A stretch of DNA of 27,841 nucleotides, from positions 1-27,841 of the forward strand of contig CAAEEZ010000013.1 in NCBI GenBank assembly GCA_900755035.1, read 5' to 3'. The translations under genes and the position numbers were made by a program. The notes beneath the pieces are model-generated. The model did no database searches. It saw only the letters and a list, made by a program, of their open reading frames with translations, and was not told the DNA's origin. Positions 1-7,435 of this stretch are shown here, in pieces. Each line of letters opens with the position of its first letter. Position 1 is the first letter of the stretch. This stretch comes from Clostridia bacterium. Lineage in GTDB: Bacteria > Bacillota > Clostridia > Christensenellales > CAAEEZ01.

Positions 1-50
1 GACCGCTTTTTTATGCCAAAAATTTAGGAATTTTTGAGGAAAATTTGACG

Positions 51-179
51 TCAAACAACGTAGCCGTTCAGCGCCGTTGACTTCCTGGGCTAACCTACCG
101 TATTTAATCGGGGGTCAATCAATGTGGTCAAACTTCGAAGTCAATCAACGTAGCCGTTCAGCGCCATCAAGCAACGTGG
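51..179. repeat. Cluster of short degenerate repeats beyond the tmRNA terminator
   Basis: Four copies of a 13-base unit TCAANCAAYGTRG start at 51, 115, 141 and 167; the last three are spaced exactly 26 bases apart. The copies at 51 and 141 extend into a longer match (51-75 and 141-165, 24 of 25 bases identical). No convincing gene overlaps them. They lie downstream of the tmRNA 3' end, a common place for integrated elements, but no integrase or att duplication is visible here. Function unknown. Confidence 0.6.
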
Positions 180-190
180 TTTTTTATAAC

Positions 191-220
191 AAAAAAGGCT
201 ACCGCTTTGGTAACCTTTTT
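191..220 (-). terminator. Intrinsic terminator of the tmRNA gene
   Basis: Read on the minus strand, a 12-bp stem (arms 209-220 and 192-203, one G-T wobble) closes a 5-base loop and its 3' arm ends in a run of T. It lies about 70 bases beyond the mature tmRNA 3' end, and so probably ends the whole secG/rnr-to-ssrA transcription unit. Confidence 0.8.
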
Positions 221-240
221 GGGAATTTTAGAGCAAATAA

Positions 241-265
241 AACAAGTGTCAAAACAAGTGTCAAA
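241..265. repeat. 12-base tandem duplication in the tmRNA trailer
   Basis: The 13-mer AACAAGTGTCAAA occurs at 241-253 and again at 253-265, a period of 12. It lies between the mature tmRNA 3' end and the terminator, so it would be transcribed as trailer and trimmed off. Confidence 0.7.
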
Positions 266-287
266 CGTTCGTATTCCTAGTATTTAG

Positions 288-629
288 TGGTGGAGGTGAG
301 GAGAGTCGAACTCCTGTCCAAAAAGTCTTTCATAACACTTTCTACATACTTAGTGAATATTTATTTGTCCCGTGGCGTATTCTATTCACAAACTACGCTT
401 TGGCAAGTTACTTGTACTCCCCTAGCCCGTAACCCTGCTAAAAGAGTTTCCGCATAGATGAAGCCAGATTCAAGACCTGCGGATATCTTGGCTGACTGCT
501 ACGCAATTAAGCAGCGTAAGCGATTTGTTTGCTATTATTAGCGTTTAATTTTAAGTTCCGTTTTAACGTAGACGAGCCTACGGTATGCTTATATTACTGC
601 TAACTCCCTGTCGAAACCGATACACCCCC
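288..629 (-). ncRNA. ssrA: Transfer-messenger RNA (tmRNA, 10Sa RNA)
   Basis: tmRNA rescues stalled ribosomes together with SmpB and adds a degradation tag to the unfinished protein. The minus strand begins GGGGGTGTATCGGTTTCGAC and ends with a T-arm containing GTTCGACTC, then a CACCTCC acceptor strand, discriminator A and encoded CCA (288-290). The seven 5' bases pair with the acceptor strand, with one G-U, which fixes the ends at 629 and 288 (342 nt). The tag reading frame is at 507-542: resume codon GCT, then codons giving ANNSKQIAYAA and TAA. Its partner gene smpB lies upstream on the same strand, separated from it by metY and metA. Only 24 bases separate the metA stop from the RNA 5' end. 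Confidence 0.96.
507..542 (-). CDS. tmRNA proteolysis-tag reading frame (ANNSKQIAYAA)
   Basis: Eleven codons starting at the GCT resume codon, followed by TAA. The tag is hydrophobic at its C-terminus and ends in Ala-Ala, as needed for recognition by ClpXP-type proteases. The final four residues AYAA replace the more usual ALAA. The resume codon is inferred from the position of the frame, the stop, and similarity to other tags. Confidence 0.85.
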   Translation of the reverse strand, partial: ANNSKQIAYAA

Positions 630-633
630 ATAT

Positions 634-650
634 AGTAGCCATAGGCTACT
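634..650 (-). other. Hairpin between metA stop and tmRNA 5' end
   Basis: A perfect 7-bp stem (AGTAGCC / GGCTACT) with a 3-base loop fills most of the metA-ssrA gap. It lacks a T-tract, so it is not a normal terminator. It may mark the leader removed when the tmRNA 5' end is matured. A TATAAT at 653-658, overlapping the metA stop, could serve as an ssrA -10 box, but no good -35 is seen. Confidence 0.5.
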
Positions 651-653
651 TTA

Positions 654-1583
654 TTATATGTTTTTGTGTTTGTTTATATCCTCTCTTACGTAAGGAGTTT
701 CTTGGTAAATATAATAATTTAACCAATTATAGAACAACAAGTTTGCCGTTGATACCCAGCACATATCCACTTTGTCAAGGTCGCCGTTTACAAAGTAGTT
801 TTTCGGCATTTCTATCGGCAATTTTTTGTTTAAGTCCCTTATATATTCGTTTTTAAGGGTAAATCTGTCGTACTCGGCGTGTCCCGTTACGAAAATTTTA
901 CCATTATCCTTAGACTTGAAAATAGATATACCGCTTTCGTCGGATTTTGCAAGCACCACGAGTTCGTCGTTTTCTAGTATTTCCTTTTCGTCTATTGCCG
1001 TGTGGCGTGATTGAGGCATATAAAATACGTCGTTCATACCTTTTAATAGCATATCGTTTTTCTCCACTGCGTAGTTAGGAAAAACGCCGAAAAGTTTTTT
1101 GTCTAGTAAATGCTTGTCCGTGCCGTAGTAATGATAGCACGCTGCTTGCGAAGCCCAACAAATAAACATCGTGGAAGTTACGTTCTTTTCGCAATAATCG
1201 AATATCGTCGTCAATTCCTTCCAATACTTAACTTCTTCAAACGGCATATTCTCAACGGGTGCGCCCGTAATTATCATACCGTCGAACTTCAAGTCTTGTA
1301 TTTGGTCAAAGGTTTTGTAAAAGGTGCGCATATGGTCGTCCGACGTATGCGTCGACTTGTAACTTTTCGTTTTAACCAACGTAAGATTTATTTGTAACGG
1401 CGAATTACTTAGTAACCTCAGCAGTTGATTTTCGGTATCTATTTTAGTGGGCATCAAATTCAATATAGCAATCTCGATAGGACGAATATCTTGGCTTGAA
1501 GCCCTTAGTTTTGGCATAACGAATATATTTTCGTTCGTAAGTTTTTTGTATGCCGGCAAATTCTTTGGAATAACTATTGGCAT
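654..1583 (-). CDS. metA: Homoserine O-acetyltransferase (MetA family)
   Basis: Activates L-homoserine for methionine synthesis in the cytoplasm. The 309-residue length is normal for the family. Catalytic Cys142 (ICWASQAA), His235 and Glu237 (GHAEYD) are all present at canonical numbering. Glu111 (GAPVE) marks the acetyl-CoA-using form; succinylating enzymes have Gly there, so despite the common name 'succinyltransferase' this should make O-acetylhomoserine. That fits the upstream gene metY, which consumes this product. The ATG is 9 bases after the metY stop, with an AGAGGT ribosome site inside the metY end. The tmRNA gene follows directly. Confidence 0.95.
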   Translation of the reverse strand: MPIVIPKNLPAYKKLTNENIFVMPKLRASSQDIRPIEIAILNLMPTKIDTENQLLRLLSNSPLQINLTLVKTKSYKSTHTSDDHMRTFYKTFDQIQDLKFDGMIITGAPVENMPFEEVKYWKELTTIFDYCEKNVTSTMFICWASQAACYHYYGTDKHLLDKKLFGVFPNYAVEKNDMLLKGMNDVFYMPQSRHTAIDEKEILENDELVVLAKSDESGISIFKSKDNGKIFVTGHAEYDRFTLKNEYIRDLNKKLPIEMPKNYFVNGDLDKVDMCWVSTANLLFYNWLNYYIYQETPYVREDINKHKNI

Positions 1584-1592
1584 TACTAACCT

Positions 1593-2870
1593 CTACTTTA
1601 TACTGTCAAGTGCGCCTATTATGTCGCTAACTACGTCGCACTCGCTTTCGATACCTACGCTAAGCCTTACAAGTCCTTCGTCGATACCAGCCTTTTTCAA
1701 GTCCTCTGAGGAAAGTTGACGGTGCGTAGTGCTAGCAGGATGTAAAACGCAACTTCTAACGTCGGCAATGTGCGTAACGTTTTTGAATAGGTGTAAATTC
1801 GTGATAAACTTTTCAGCGTTTGCTCTGCCACCTTTAATACCAAAAACAACCATACCGCTAAAACCACCGTTAAAATATTTTAACGCTCTTTCGTGGTATT
1901 TGTCGCTTTCTAGTCCTGCGTATTTTACCCAGCTTACCATTGGGTGCTTTTCTAATGCCTTTGCTAAGGCTAGTGCGTTAGAAGAATGACGCTCCATTCT
2001 TAGATGCAAAGTTTCCATACCCAAGTTTGTGATATAAGCGTTGAACGGGCTCATACTCGTACCGAAATCTCTCATACCTTGCATTCTTGCTTTTAGTACG
2101 AAAGAATATTTTCCGCCTTCGCCCTCGTCTACGTAGTTGATTCCGTGATAACTTTCGTCAGGAGTAACGAAATCTACGTAACGTGGGTTGTTCCTGTACT
2201 CGAAGTTACCACCGTCTACGATAATTCCGCCAACTGCCGTTGCGTGTCCGTCCATATATTTAGTAGTAGAATGAACCACTATGTTTGCACCGTGTAAGAA
2301 CGGTTTTACTAAAATAGGAGTTGCCAAGGTATTATCTATGCAAAGCAACAATTTTTCTTCTTTACATATCTTGCTAAATCTATCAAAATCAAATACTACC
2401 ATTGCAGGATTAGCAATAGTTTCGGCAAAGAACAATTTGGTTTTGTCGTCGATATTTGCCTTTATTTCTTCATCGGTCATATCGTCGCTTACGAACCTGC
2501 ACTCGATACCGTATTTTGGCAAAGTGGTTTTGAACAAGTTGAACGTTCCGCCGTAAATAGTTGCATTTGCTACGATATTATCACCTGCGTTACATACGTT
2601 TAGCACCGTAACTAGCGTTGCCGCCATACCGGAAGAAACAGCCATTGCAGCAGTACCACCTTCAAGCATTGCTACTTTTTGTTCGTAGCAAGCAACGGTT
2701 GGGTTACTTATTCTTGAATAAATGTGTCCGTCCTTTGGTACGTCGAACAAGTGCGCCATTTCTTCTAGGGATTCGTAGTAGTAAGTAGTGCTTTGATAAA
2801 GTGGCAATACCCTAGGGTCTCCGCTTTTTGGTTCGTATGCGCCTTGCACGCAAATTGTTTCTTTTTTCAT
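1593..2870 (-). CDS. metY: O-acetylhomoserine sulfhydrylase / aminocarboxypropyltransferase
   Basis: PLP-dependent Cys/Met metabolism enzyme, 425 residues, typical for MetY. It converts O-acetylhomoserine plus sulfide to homocysteine, or accepts methanethiol. The PLP lysine is Lys204 in VVHSTTKYMDGH; the cofactor-contacting SSGMAA (79-84) and the YSRISNPT block near the N-terminus are clear. Length and the partner metA favour MetY over the roughly 380-residue cystathionine gamma-synthase/lyase group. ATG preceded by GGAGG; only 16 bases separate it from the smpB stop, so it is in the smpB operon. There is no room for a SAM riboswitch or T-box directly upstream. Confidence 0.93.
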   Translation of the reverse strand: MKKETICVQGAYEPKSGDPRVLPLYQSTTYYYESLEEMAHLFDVPKDGHIYSRISNPTVACYEQKVAMLEGGTAAMAVSSGMAATLVTVLNVCNAGDNIVANATIYGGTFNLFKTTLPKYGIECRFVSDDMTDEEIKANIDDKTKLFFAETIANPAMVVFDFDRFSKICKEEKLLLCIDNTLATPILVKPFLHGANIVVHSTTKYMDGHATAVGGIIVDGGNFEYRNNPRYVDFVTPDESYHGINYVDEGEGGKYSFVLKARMQGMRDFGTSMSPFNAYITNLGMETLHLRMERHSSNALALAKALEKHPMVSWVKYAGLESDKYHERALKYFNGGFSGMVVFGIKGGRANAEKFITNLHLFKNVTHIADVRSCVLHPASTTHRQLSSEDLKKAGIDEGLVRLSVGIESECDVVSDIIGALDSIK

Positions 2871-2886
2871 CGTATATCCTCCGTAA

Positions 2887-3339
2887 TTAACTTCTATATT
2901 CTTTTATAGCACGCTCTGCCGTGCGTTTATTTTCCTTATTTTTTATATCCTGCCTTTTGTCGTGCAATTCTTTACCTTTGCACAAAGCAAGTTCCACTTT
3001 CACAAGGCTATCTTTAAAATACAACTTCGTTGGGACTAGGGTATAGCCTTTTTGCTCCACCTTGCCCCTTAGTTTATTTATTTCCTGTCTTTTTAGCAGT
3101 AGTTTTCTAGTACGCATAGGGTCTTCGTTAAAATAACTACCCTTATCGTAAGGCGAAATATGTACGTTCAGTACGAATACTCCCCCGTTTTTGACAAGCG
3201 CAAAACTATCTTTTAGATTCACCCTAGACAGTCGTATGCTTTTAACTTCACTCCCCTTTAACTCTATACCAGCCTCGTACGTTTCCTCTATAAAGTAGTC
3301 GTGATAAGCCTTTTTATTAGTTGCAATAATCTTTTCCAT
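2887..3339 (-). CDS. smpB: SsrA-binding protein SmpB
   Basis: Binds the tRNA-like domain of tmRNA and brings it to stalled ribosomes. At 150 residues the length is normal. Diagnostic segments are the N-terminal NKKAYHDYFIEETYEAGI, the GSEVKSIR motif, the loop with ISPYDKGSYFN, and the basic C-terminal tail beginning at GKELHDKRQDIK, which folds in the decoding channel. It lies 9 bases after rnr, and the two proteins act together, RNase R degrading defective mRNA during trans-translation. The RNA partner ssrA lies about 2.3 kb downstream on the same strand. Confidence 0.97.
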   Translation of the reverse strand: MEKIIATNKKAYHDYFIEETYEAGIELKGSEVKSIRLSRVNLKDSFALVKNGGVFVLNVHISPYDKGSYFNEDPMRTRKLLLKRQEINKLRGKVEQKGYTLVPTKLYFKDSLVKVELALCKGKELHDKRQDIKNKENKRTAERAIKEYRS

Positions 3340-3348
3340 ATCAATATA

Positions 3349-5514
3349 TTATATCACATCTTCTTCTTTTTGTTTAGTAGCAAATTGTGTAAAACGTATT
3401 TTTTTATTCTCCACGTCGGAGTATGCTACCACGATTTTTATTCTATCGCCAAGTTTGTAGGTTTTATCCACGCCCTTTATGGTATATTTTTTGTCTAGGT
3501 ATTCCAAATTTTCGCCTATCAAGTCCTCAAACTTTATCATACCTTCAACAGAATTATCTAGTTCTACAAACACGCCAAACTGCGTTACGCCACTAATAGT
3601 GCCCTCGTAAACGTTGCCGATTTTATCTTCCATATATTTTGCCTTGAAGTAGTCGTCGGCGTCTCTTTCGGCTTGCTCGGCGGCAATCTCTCTTTCAGAG
3701 GATTGAATAGCCACCGCTTCACATCTGGATTCTAGCCTTATCATCGTTTTTTTATCTATGCCACCGTCTAAGAACCTTTTGATTACCCTGTGAATCATTA
3801 AGTCAGGGTATCTTCTAATAGGCGAAGTAAAGTGGCAATAATAATCGCTAGCAATACCAAAATGCCCTTTGTTCACTACGCTATACTTAGCTTTTTGCAT
3901 TGCCCTTAGCATAACTTTGCTAATTATTTTTTCGTACTCCGTTCCCTTCACTTCTTCAAGTAGACGCTGAAAATGATAGCTTGCAACGTCGCCTTTTATA
4001 TTTAGATTAAACCCGCACGCTTTTACAAAATCGGTTAAATCGGCAAGTTTTTCTTCGTCGGGCTTGTCGTGTACTCTAAACACGAACGGATACTCTATTC
4101 TTGCAAAATACTCGGCAACCGTTTCGTTTGCTAAAATCATAAATTCTTCTATTATCTTGTTGCTAACCGTGTAATAATAAGGCTTAATATCCACTACTTC
4201 GTACTTATCGTTAAGCAGTATTTTACACTCGTCGTTGCCAAAATCAATAGCACCACGCCTATTTCGTTTGTTTGCTAATATTAACGCAAGGTCTTGCATA
4301 TTAAACAGCATTTCCTTTACGTCCAAGTACTTTTCCGTAATTTCCTTGTCACCTTCTAATATTTTAGTTACGTTAGCGTAGGTCATACGGTGATTTGACT
4401 TAATATAAGACTTATTTATCTCGTACGCCTTTGTCTTTCCCTTGTTGTCAAGCTCGATTACGCACGTAAGCGTCAACCTTAAATCGCCCTCGGATAAGGA
4501 GCATAAGCCGTTGCTAAGCGCCTCGGGAATCATAGGGAACACTGACCCTGGGAAGTATACGCTAGTTGCGCTTTTTAACGCTTCTTCGTCTATTATTCCG
4601 TCAGGTTTTACATACTCTGAAACGTCGGCGATATGCACGTACAACTTAAAGCCTTTTTCATCTCTTTCAAGGCTGATTGCGTCGTCAAAATCCTTTGAAT
4701 CGTCGCCATCTATGGTTATCGTCATAAGGCTAGTATAATCCGTTCTACCGTTTTTAGCACTAGGCATTATTCCAAGTTCGTTTATCCTTTCTGCCTCTTT
4801 TTCTGCCCGTAAATCCGTTTCGTAAAAGCCGTACGAACGAATTATAGATAGTACGTCGGTTTTTGGATTGCCACTTTTACCTAGTATTTCGGTAACCATG
4901 CCCTCGGGATTTTTGTCCTTTACGTAATTGACTATTTTCACCACTACCTTATCGCCGTTTTTAGCCTTGCCTGCATATTTTGTCGGTACGAAAATATCGT
5001 CGAAAAATTCCTTTACGTCGGGGGTAACAAAACCAAAATTTCTACCTTGATAGTAAGTACCTATTAAGGACGTCATACCCCTTTCAATTATTCTTAGCAC
5101 TCTGCCCTCAGGCTTTTCGCCTGCCTTAGATATTCTTTCTACCAAGACGGTATCCTTGTGCATAGCGCCTTTTAGCGACTTGTGTGGGATAAATAGGTCG
5201 TCTGCGCCCTCGCTTATAACGAAAGCAAACCCCTTAGGATTTCCCCTTAAAACGCCTTGCACTATATCCTTATTCTTAAAGCTTACGCTTTTTACCTTGG
5301 ACTTTGCACGCCTATTATTTATAGCCACCTTCTTATAACGGTTTTTTGATACTTCTATTATCTTGCCCTTTCTTACAAGCCCTTTTAGTATTTGTCTAAT
5401 TTGTTGTTTGTCAAATCCCGTAGTCATATTTAGACCCGACAAAACAGCCTTTTCATCAAAGACTTCGCCCGTTATATTAAGTATTTGGTTTTCAAGTTCT
5501 TCTCTTACTCCCAT
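3349..5514 (-). CDS. rnr: Ribonuclease R
   Basis: Processive 3'-to-5' exoribonuclease that degrades structured RNA. The 721 residues hold an N-terminal winged helix (about 1-65), two cold-shock domains (about 80-210), the RNB catalytic domain (about 260-585) and a C-terminal S1 domain (about 630-712, with GVTQFGVFVELDNSVEGM). The four metal-binding aspartates are D269, D275, D277 and D278 in DGDDSKDFDDAI, spaced as in RNase II/R. ATG with a GGAG site. An intrinsic terminator stem sits immediately upstream, after secG, so expression depends on read-through or on a promoter inside secG. Confidence 0.96.
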   Translation of the reverse strand: MGVREELENQILNITGEVFDEKAVLSGLNMTTGFDKQQIRQILKGLVRKGKIIEVSKNRYKKVAINNRRAKSKVKSVSFKNKDIVQGVLRGNPKGFAFVISEGADDLFIPHKSLKGAMHKDTVLVERISKAGEKPEGRVLRIIERGMTSLIGTYYQGRNFGFVTPDVKEFFDDIFVPTKYAGKAKNGDKVVVKIVNYVKDKNPEGMVTEILGKSGNPKTDVLSIIRSYGFYETDLRAEKEAERINELGIMPSAKNGRTDYTSLMTITIDGDDSKDFDDAISLERDEKGFKLYVHIADVSEYVKPDGIIDEEALKSATSVYFPGSVFPMIPEALSNGLCSLSEGDLRLTLTCVIELDNKGKTKAYEINKSYIKSNHRMTYANVTKILEGDKEITEKYLDVKEMLFNMQDLALILANKRNRRGAIDFGNDECKILLNDKYEVVDIKPYYYTVSNKIIEEFMILANETVAEYFARIEYPFVFRVHDKPDEEKLADLTDFVKACGFNLNIKGDVASYHFQRLLEEVKGTEYEKIISKVMLRAMQKAKYSVVNKGHFGIASDYYCHFTSPIRRYPDLMIHRVIKRFLDGGIDKKTMIRLESRCEAVAIQSSEREIAAEQAERDADDYFKAKYMEDKIGNVYEGTISGVTQFGVFVELDNSVEGMIKFEDLIGENLEYLDKKYTIKGVDKTYKLGDRIKIVVAYSDVENKKIRFTQFATKQKEEDVI

Positions 5515-5527
5515 TGCTTCTCCTAAT

Positions 5528-5555
5528 AAAAAAAGGCGACTAAACAGCCGCCTTT
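5528..5555 (-). terminator. Intrinsic terminator between secG and rnr
   Basis: On the minus strand AAAGGCG (5549-5555) pairs with CGCCTTT (5532-5538) around a 10-base loop, and T run 5528-5534 follows. The T run ends only a few bases before the rnr ribosome site, so the hairpin may also act as an attenuator for rnr. Confidence 0.8.
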
Positions 5556-5567
5556 CAAGTGTATATC

Positions 5568-5879
5568 TTATACGTTTAAGATAATAAAGTAAACGATTGA
5601 GAATACTACAAGCAACGTACCTATCACTATCGTAGCAATCTTCAATTTACCTTCTTTTGACCTATTCTTGTTTTTGCCAAAGAAAGTATCGTTATTACTT
5701 CCGCCTGAAATAGCGCCCAAATCTTGCGAACCACTGTTTTGCATTAGCACTACTACGACCATAGCGATAGCAGTAATAGCCATAAGGCAAATAAACGTAC
5801 TAAGTAAAGCCGTTCTTACCTCGCCCGGAATTGCAACTTGGTTTGCAAGCATACACATATTTGAAATCATATTATACAT
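5568..5879 (-). CDS. secG: Preprotein translocase subunit SecG
   Basis: Small membrane subunit of the SecYEG channel. The 103-residue protein has two hydrophobic helices (about 24-46 and 80-101) joined by a polar loop with the conserved LMQNSGSQDLGAISGGSN segment typical of SecG. The N-terminus is about 20 residues longer than in many SecG proteins; an internal Met at residue 9 or 11 is possible, but the ATG at 5879 has a GGTG site at the right distance. It heads the rnr-smpB gene group, as in many Firmicutes. Confidence 0.92.
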   Translation of the reverse strand: MYNMISNMCMLANQVAIPGEVRTALLSTFICLMAITAIAMVVVVLMQNSGSQDLGAISGGSNNDTFFGKNKNRSKEGKLKIATIVIGTLLVVFSIVYFIILNV

Positions 5880-5911
5880 AAATCACCTTTTTAGACCATT
5901 TTTAGAATAAT

Positions 5912-5939
5912 CATATAAAGTCTATCATAAAAATATCAA
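5912..5939 (-). promoter_or_regulatory. Candidate secG promoter
   Basis: TTGATA (5934-5939) and TATATG (5912-5917) on the minus strand, 16 bases apart, about 32 bases before the secG start. The -10 match is only moderate. The rest of the gene-free stretch 5880-6190 holds only this and the permease promoter. Confidence 0.5.
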
Positions 5940-6140
5940 AATAACAAGCGATTTTACCCTATTTTTCATTACGTAGCCACGCACTTATAAATATTTTGCC
6001 TTTATGGTTAATTATATCCTTCTTTTTGTAGACTATCCTAAAAGCCACCTATTTTGCGCTAGAATTTTGTCATATTTTATATTTATTAAAATATATTAAG
6101 TGTATAACTTTTATTCATATCTTAAAAAAGCCTTTTGCCC

Positions 6141-6168
6141 TTGACAAACGATTATTTGAGTATATAAT
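6141..6168 (+). promoter_or_regulatory. Promoter of the permease gene
   Basis: Perfect TTGACA (6141-6146) and TATAAT (6163-6168) with a 16-base spacer. Expected start of transcription is near 6175, giving a leader of about 16 bases that includes a GGAGAT ribosome site. Confidence 0.85.
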
Positions 6169-6190
6169 AGATAGACAATAACGGAGATAT

Positions 6191-7384
6191 ATGAACAACC
6201 AACCTATCAAAGACAAGGTGCTATCCGCCTTGTTTTTTATTAAAGACAAATTACGTGTTTTTTTACCAAAAGTAAAGAGTTTCGTTTCTAAAAACGTGAT
6301 TCTACTTGTGGCAATTTTGGCTGCCGTAATTTCCTGTTTTTTCACCCCTCCGTCTGAAAAATATCTTGATTACATCAATTTTAGAACGCTTTGCACTCTG
6401 CTTTCCTTGCTACTCGTTACAAGGGCAATGCGTAGCGTAAAGATGTTTCAAGTTATGGCAATTAAGATTTTAACTAAGGTTAAAACCACTAGGGCTTTAT
6501 CCTTTATTATGGTTTTGTTGCCAACCGTGTTCGCACTGCTAATTACAAACGATATCGCTGTACTTACTTTCGTTCCGTTCAGTATAGTTATGCTAAAAAT
6601 AGCAAACCAAAACGAACTTGCGCCACGCATTATTACCTTGCAAATTATAGGCGCTAATTTATCAGGTATGGTTAGCCCCCTAGGAAATGCGCAAAACTTA
6701 CTTCTTTTCGAGTGGTCAGGCGTAGATTCTAGTTGGTTTTTGGTAAACTTGTATCCCGTTGCAATAATAGGATATTTTACCTTGTTTTTAGCAACCGTAA
6801 TAGGAAAAAACAAAAAAATAGAGCCTATCAGCGAGGCAAAACGCAAAATACCCGTACACAAGTATATAATTTATACTTTGCTTTTTATCGTGTGCATCCT
6901 ATCGGTTTTGAAAGTTATAGATATATACTACACCACCATTGCGGTCGTATTAGTAGTGCTACTATTAGACCACAAAGTATTTAAGAAAACGAACTACTCT
7001 ATTATATTCTTGTTTACGGCATTTTTCATTTTCGTGGGCAACCTTAGTAGTATCCCCGAAATTAACGCCATTATCCAAAACGCCGTAAATGGAAACGAAT
7101 ATTACGTAACCGTAGGACTTAGCCAACTGATATCCAACACGCCTGCAACCTTGCTCGTGTACAAATTCGCAACTAATCCCGTTGCACTTGCGTGTGGAGT
7201 AAACGTAGGAAAATTCGGCACGTTTATAGCGTCTATGTCCTGCTTTATGGCGTACTCGTTGTTTTCAAGTTCCACACAAAATAGGCTACTTGTAAAAAGG
7301 CTGATGAAAAATCTATTATTATTCAACTTGCTGTTTTTTGTAGTAACCTTTTTGTCGGGATTTATAGTTATATATTTAATATAA
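6191..7384 (+). CDS. ArsB/NhaD or SLC13-type permease
   Basis: A 397-residue polytopic membrane protein with roughly 10-12 hydrophobic segments and a basic cytosolic N-terminus of about 35 residues. The first half has NDIAVLTFVPFSI followed by GANLSGMVSPLGNAQNLL, resembling the re-entrant loop and binding-site signature of the ion transporter superfamily (NhaD Na+/H+ antiporters, ArsB arsenite permeases, citrate/dicarboxylate carriers). The second half has the pseudo-symmetric SQLISNTPATLL. The substrate cannot be read from the sequence: there is no arsR or arsenate reductase nearby, so an arsenic role is not supported. It has its own consensus promoter; the next gene begins about 50 bases later. 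Confidence 0.75.
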   Translation: MNNQPIKDKVLSALFFIKDKLRVFLPKVKSFVSKNVILLVAILAAVISCFFTPPSEKYLDYINFRTLCTLLSLLLVTRAMRSVKMFQVMAIKILTKVKTTRALSFIMVLLPTVFALLITNDIAVLTFVPFSIVMLKIANQNELAPRIITLQIIGANLSGMVSPLGNAQNLLLFEWSGVDSSWFLVNLYPVAIIGYFTLFLATVIGKNKKIEPISEAKRKIPVHKYIIYTLLFIVCILSVLKVIDIYYTTIAVVLVVLLLDHKVFKKTNYSIIFLFTAFFIFVGNLSSIPEINAIIQNAVNGNEYYVTVGLSQLISNTPATLLVYKFATNPVALACGVNVGKFGTFIASMSCFMAYSLFSSSTQNRLLVKRLMKNLLLFNLLFFVVTFLSGFIVIYLI

Positions 7385-7386
7385 AC

Positions 7387-7417
7387 GTTCACCTTTTTGC
7401 TCTCTTTTGCGTATAAT
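7387..7417 (+). promoter_or_regulatory. Candidate promoter of the ferritin-like gene
   Basis: Perfect TATAAT at 7412-7417 with a weak -35 (TTCACC, 18-base spacer) just after the permease stop. Transcription would start near 7424, right before the GGAGG at 7427-7431, giving a leader of only about 12 bases. Confidence 0.55.
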
Positions 7418-7435
7418 GGCAAAAACGGAGGCAAT

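Noticed and set aside
77..280. 67-codon reading frame beside the tmRNA gene
   Set aside because: It starts at TTG without a ribosome site, runs through the repeats, and its second half is simply the translation of the tmRNA terminator hairpin (192-220) and the tandem 12-mers.
2871..2886. SAM riboswitch or T-box for metY-metA
   Set aside because: Only 16 bases separate smpB from metY, and I see no riboswitch-like fold or T-box motif there.
6448..6861. 137-codon minus-strand frame
   Set aside because: Antisense to the permease, which has a perfect promoter and ribosome site; no recognisable domain.
6191..7384. Arsenite efflux pump ArsB
   Set aside because: The fold family fits, but no arsR, arsC or arsA is nearby and the substrate-specific residues cannot be judged; kept as a general permease.
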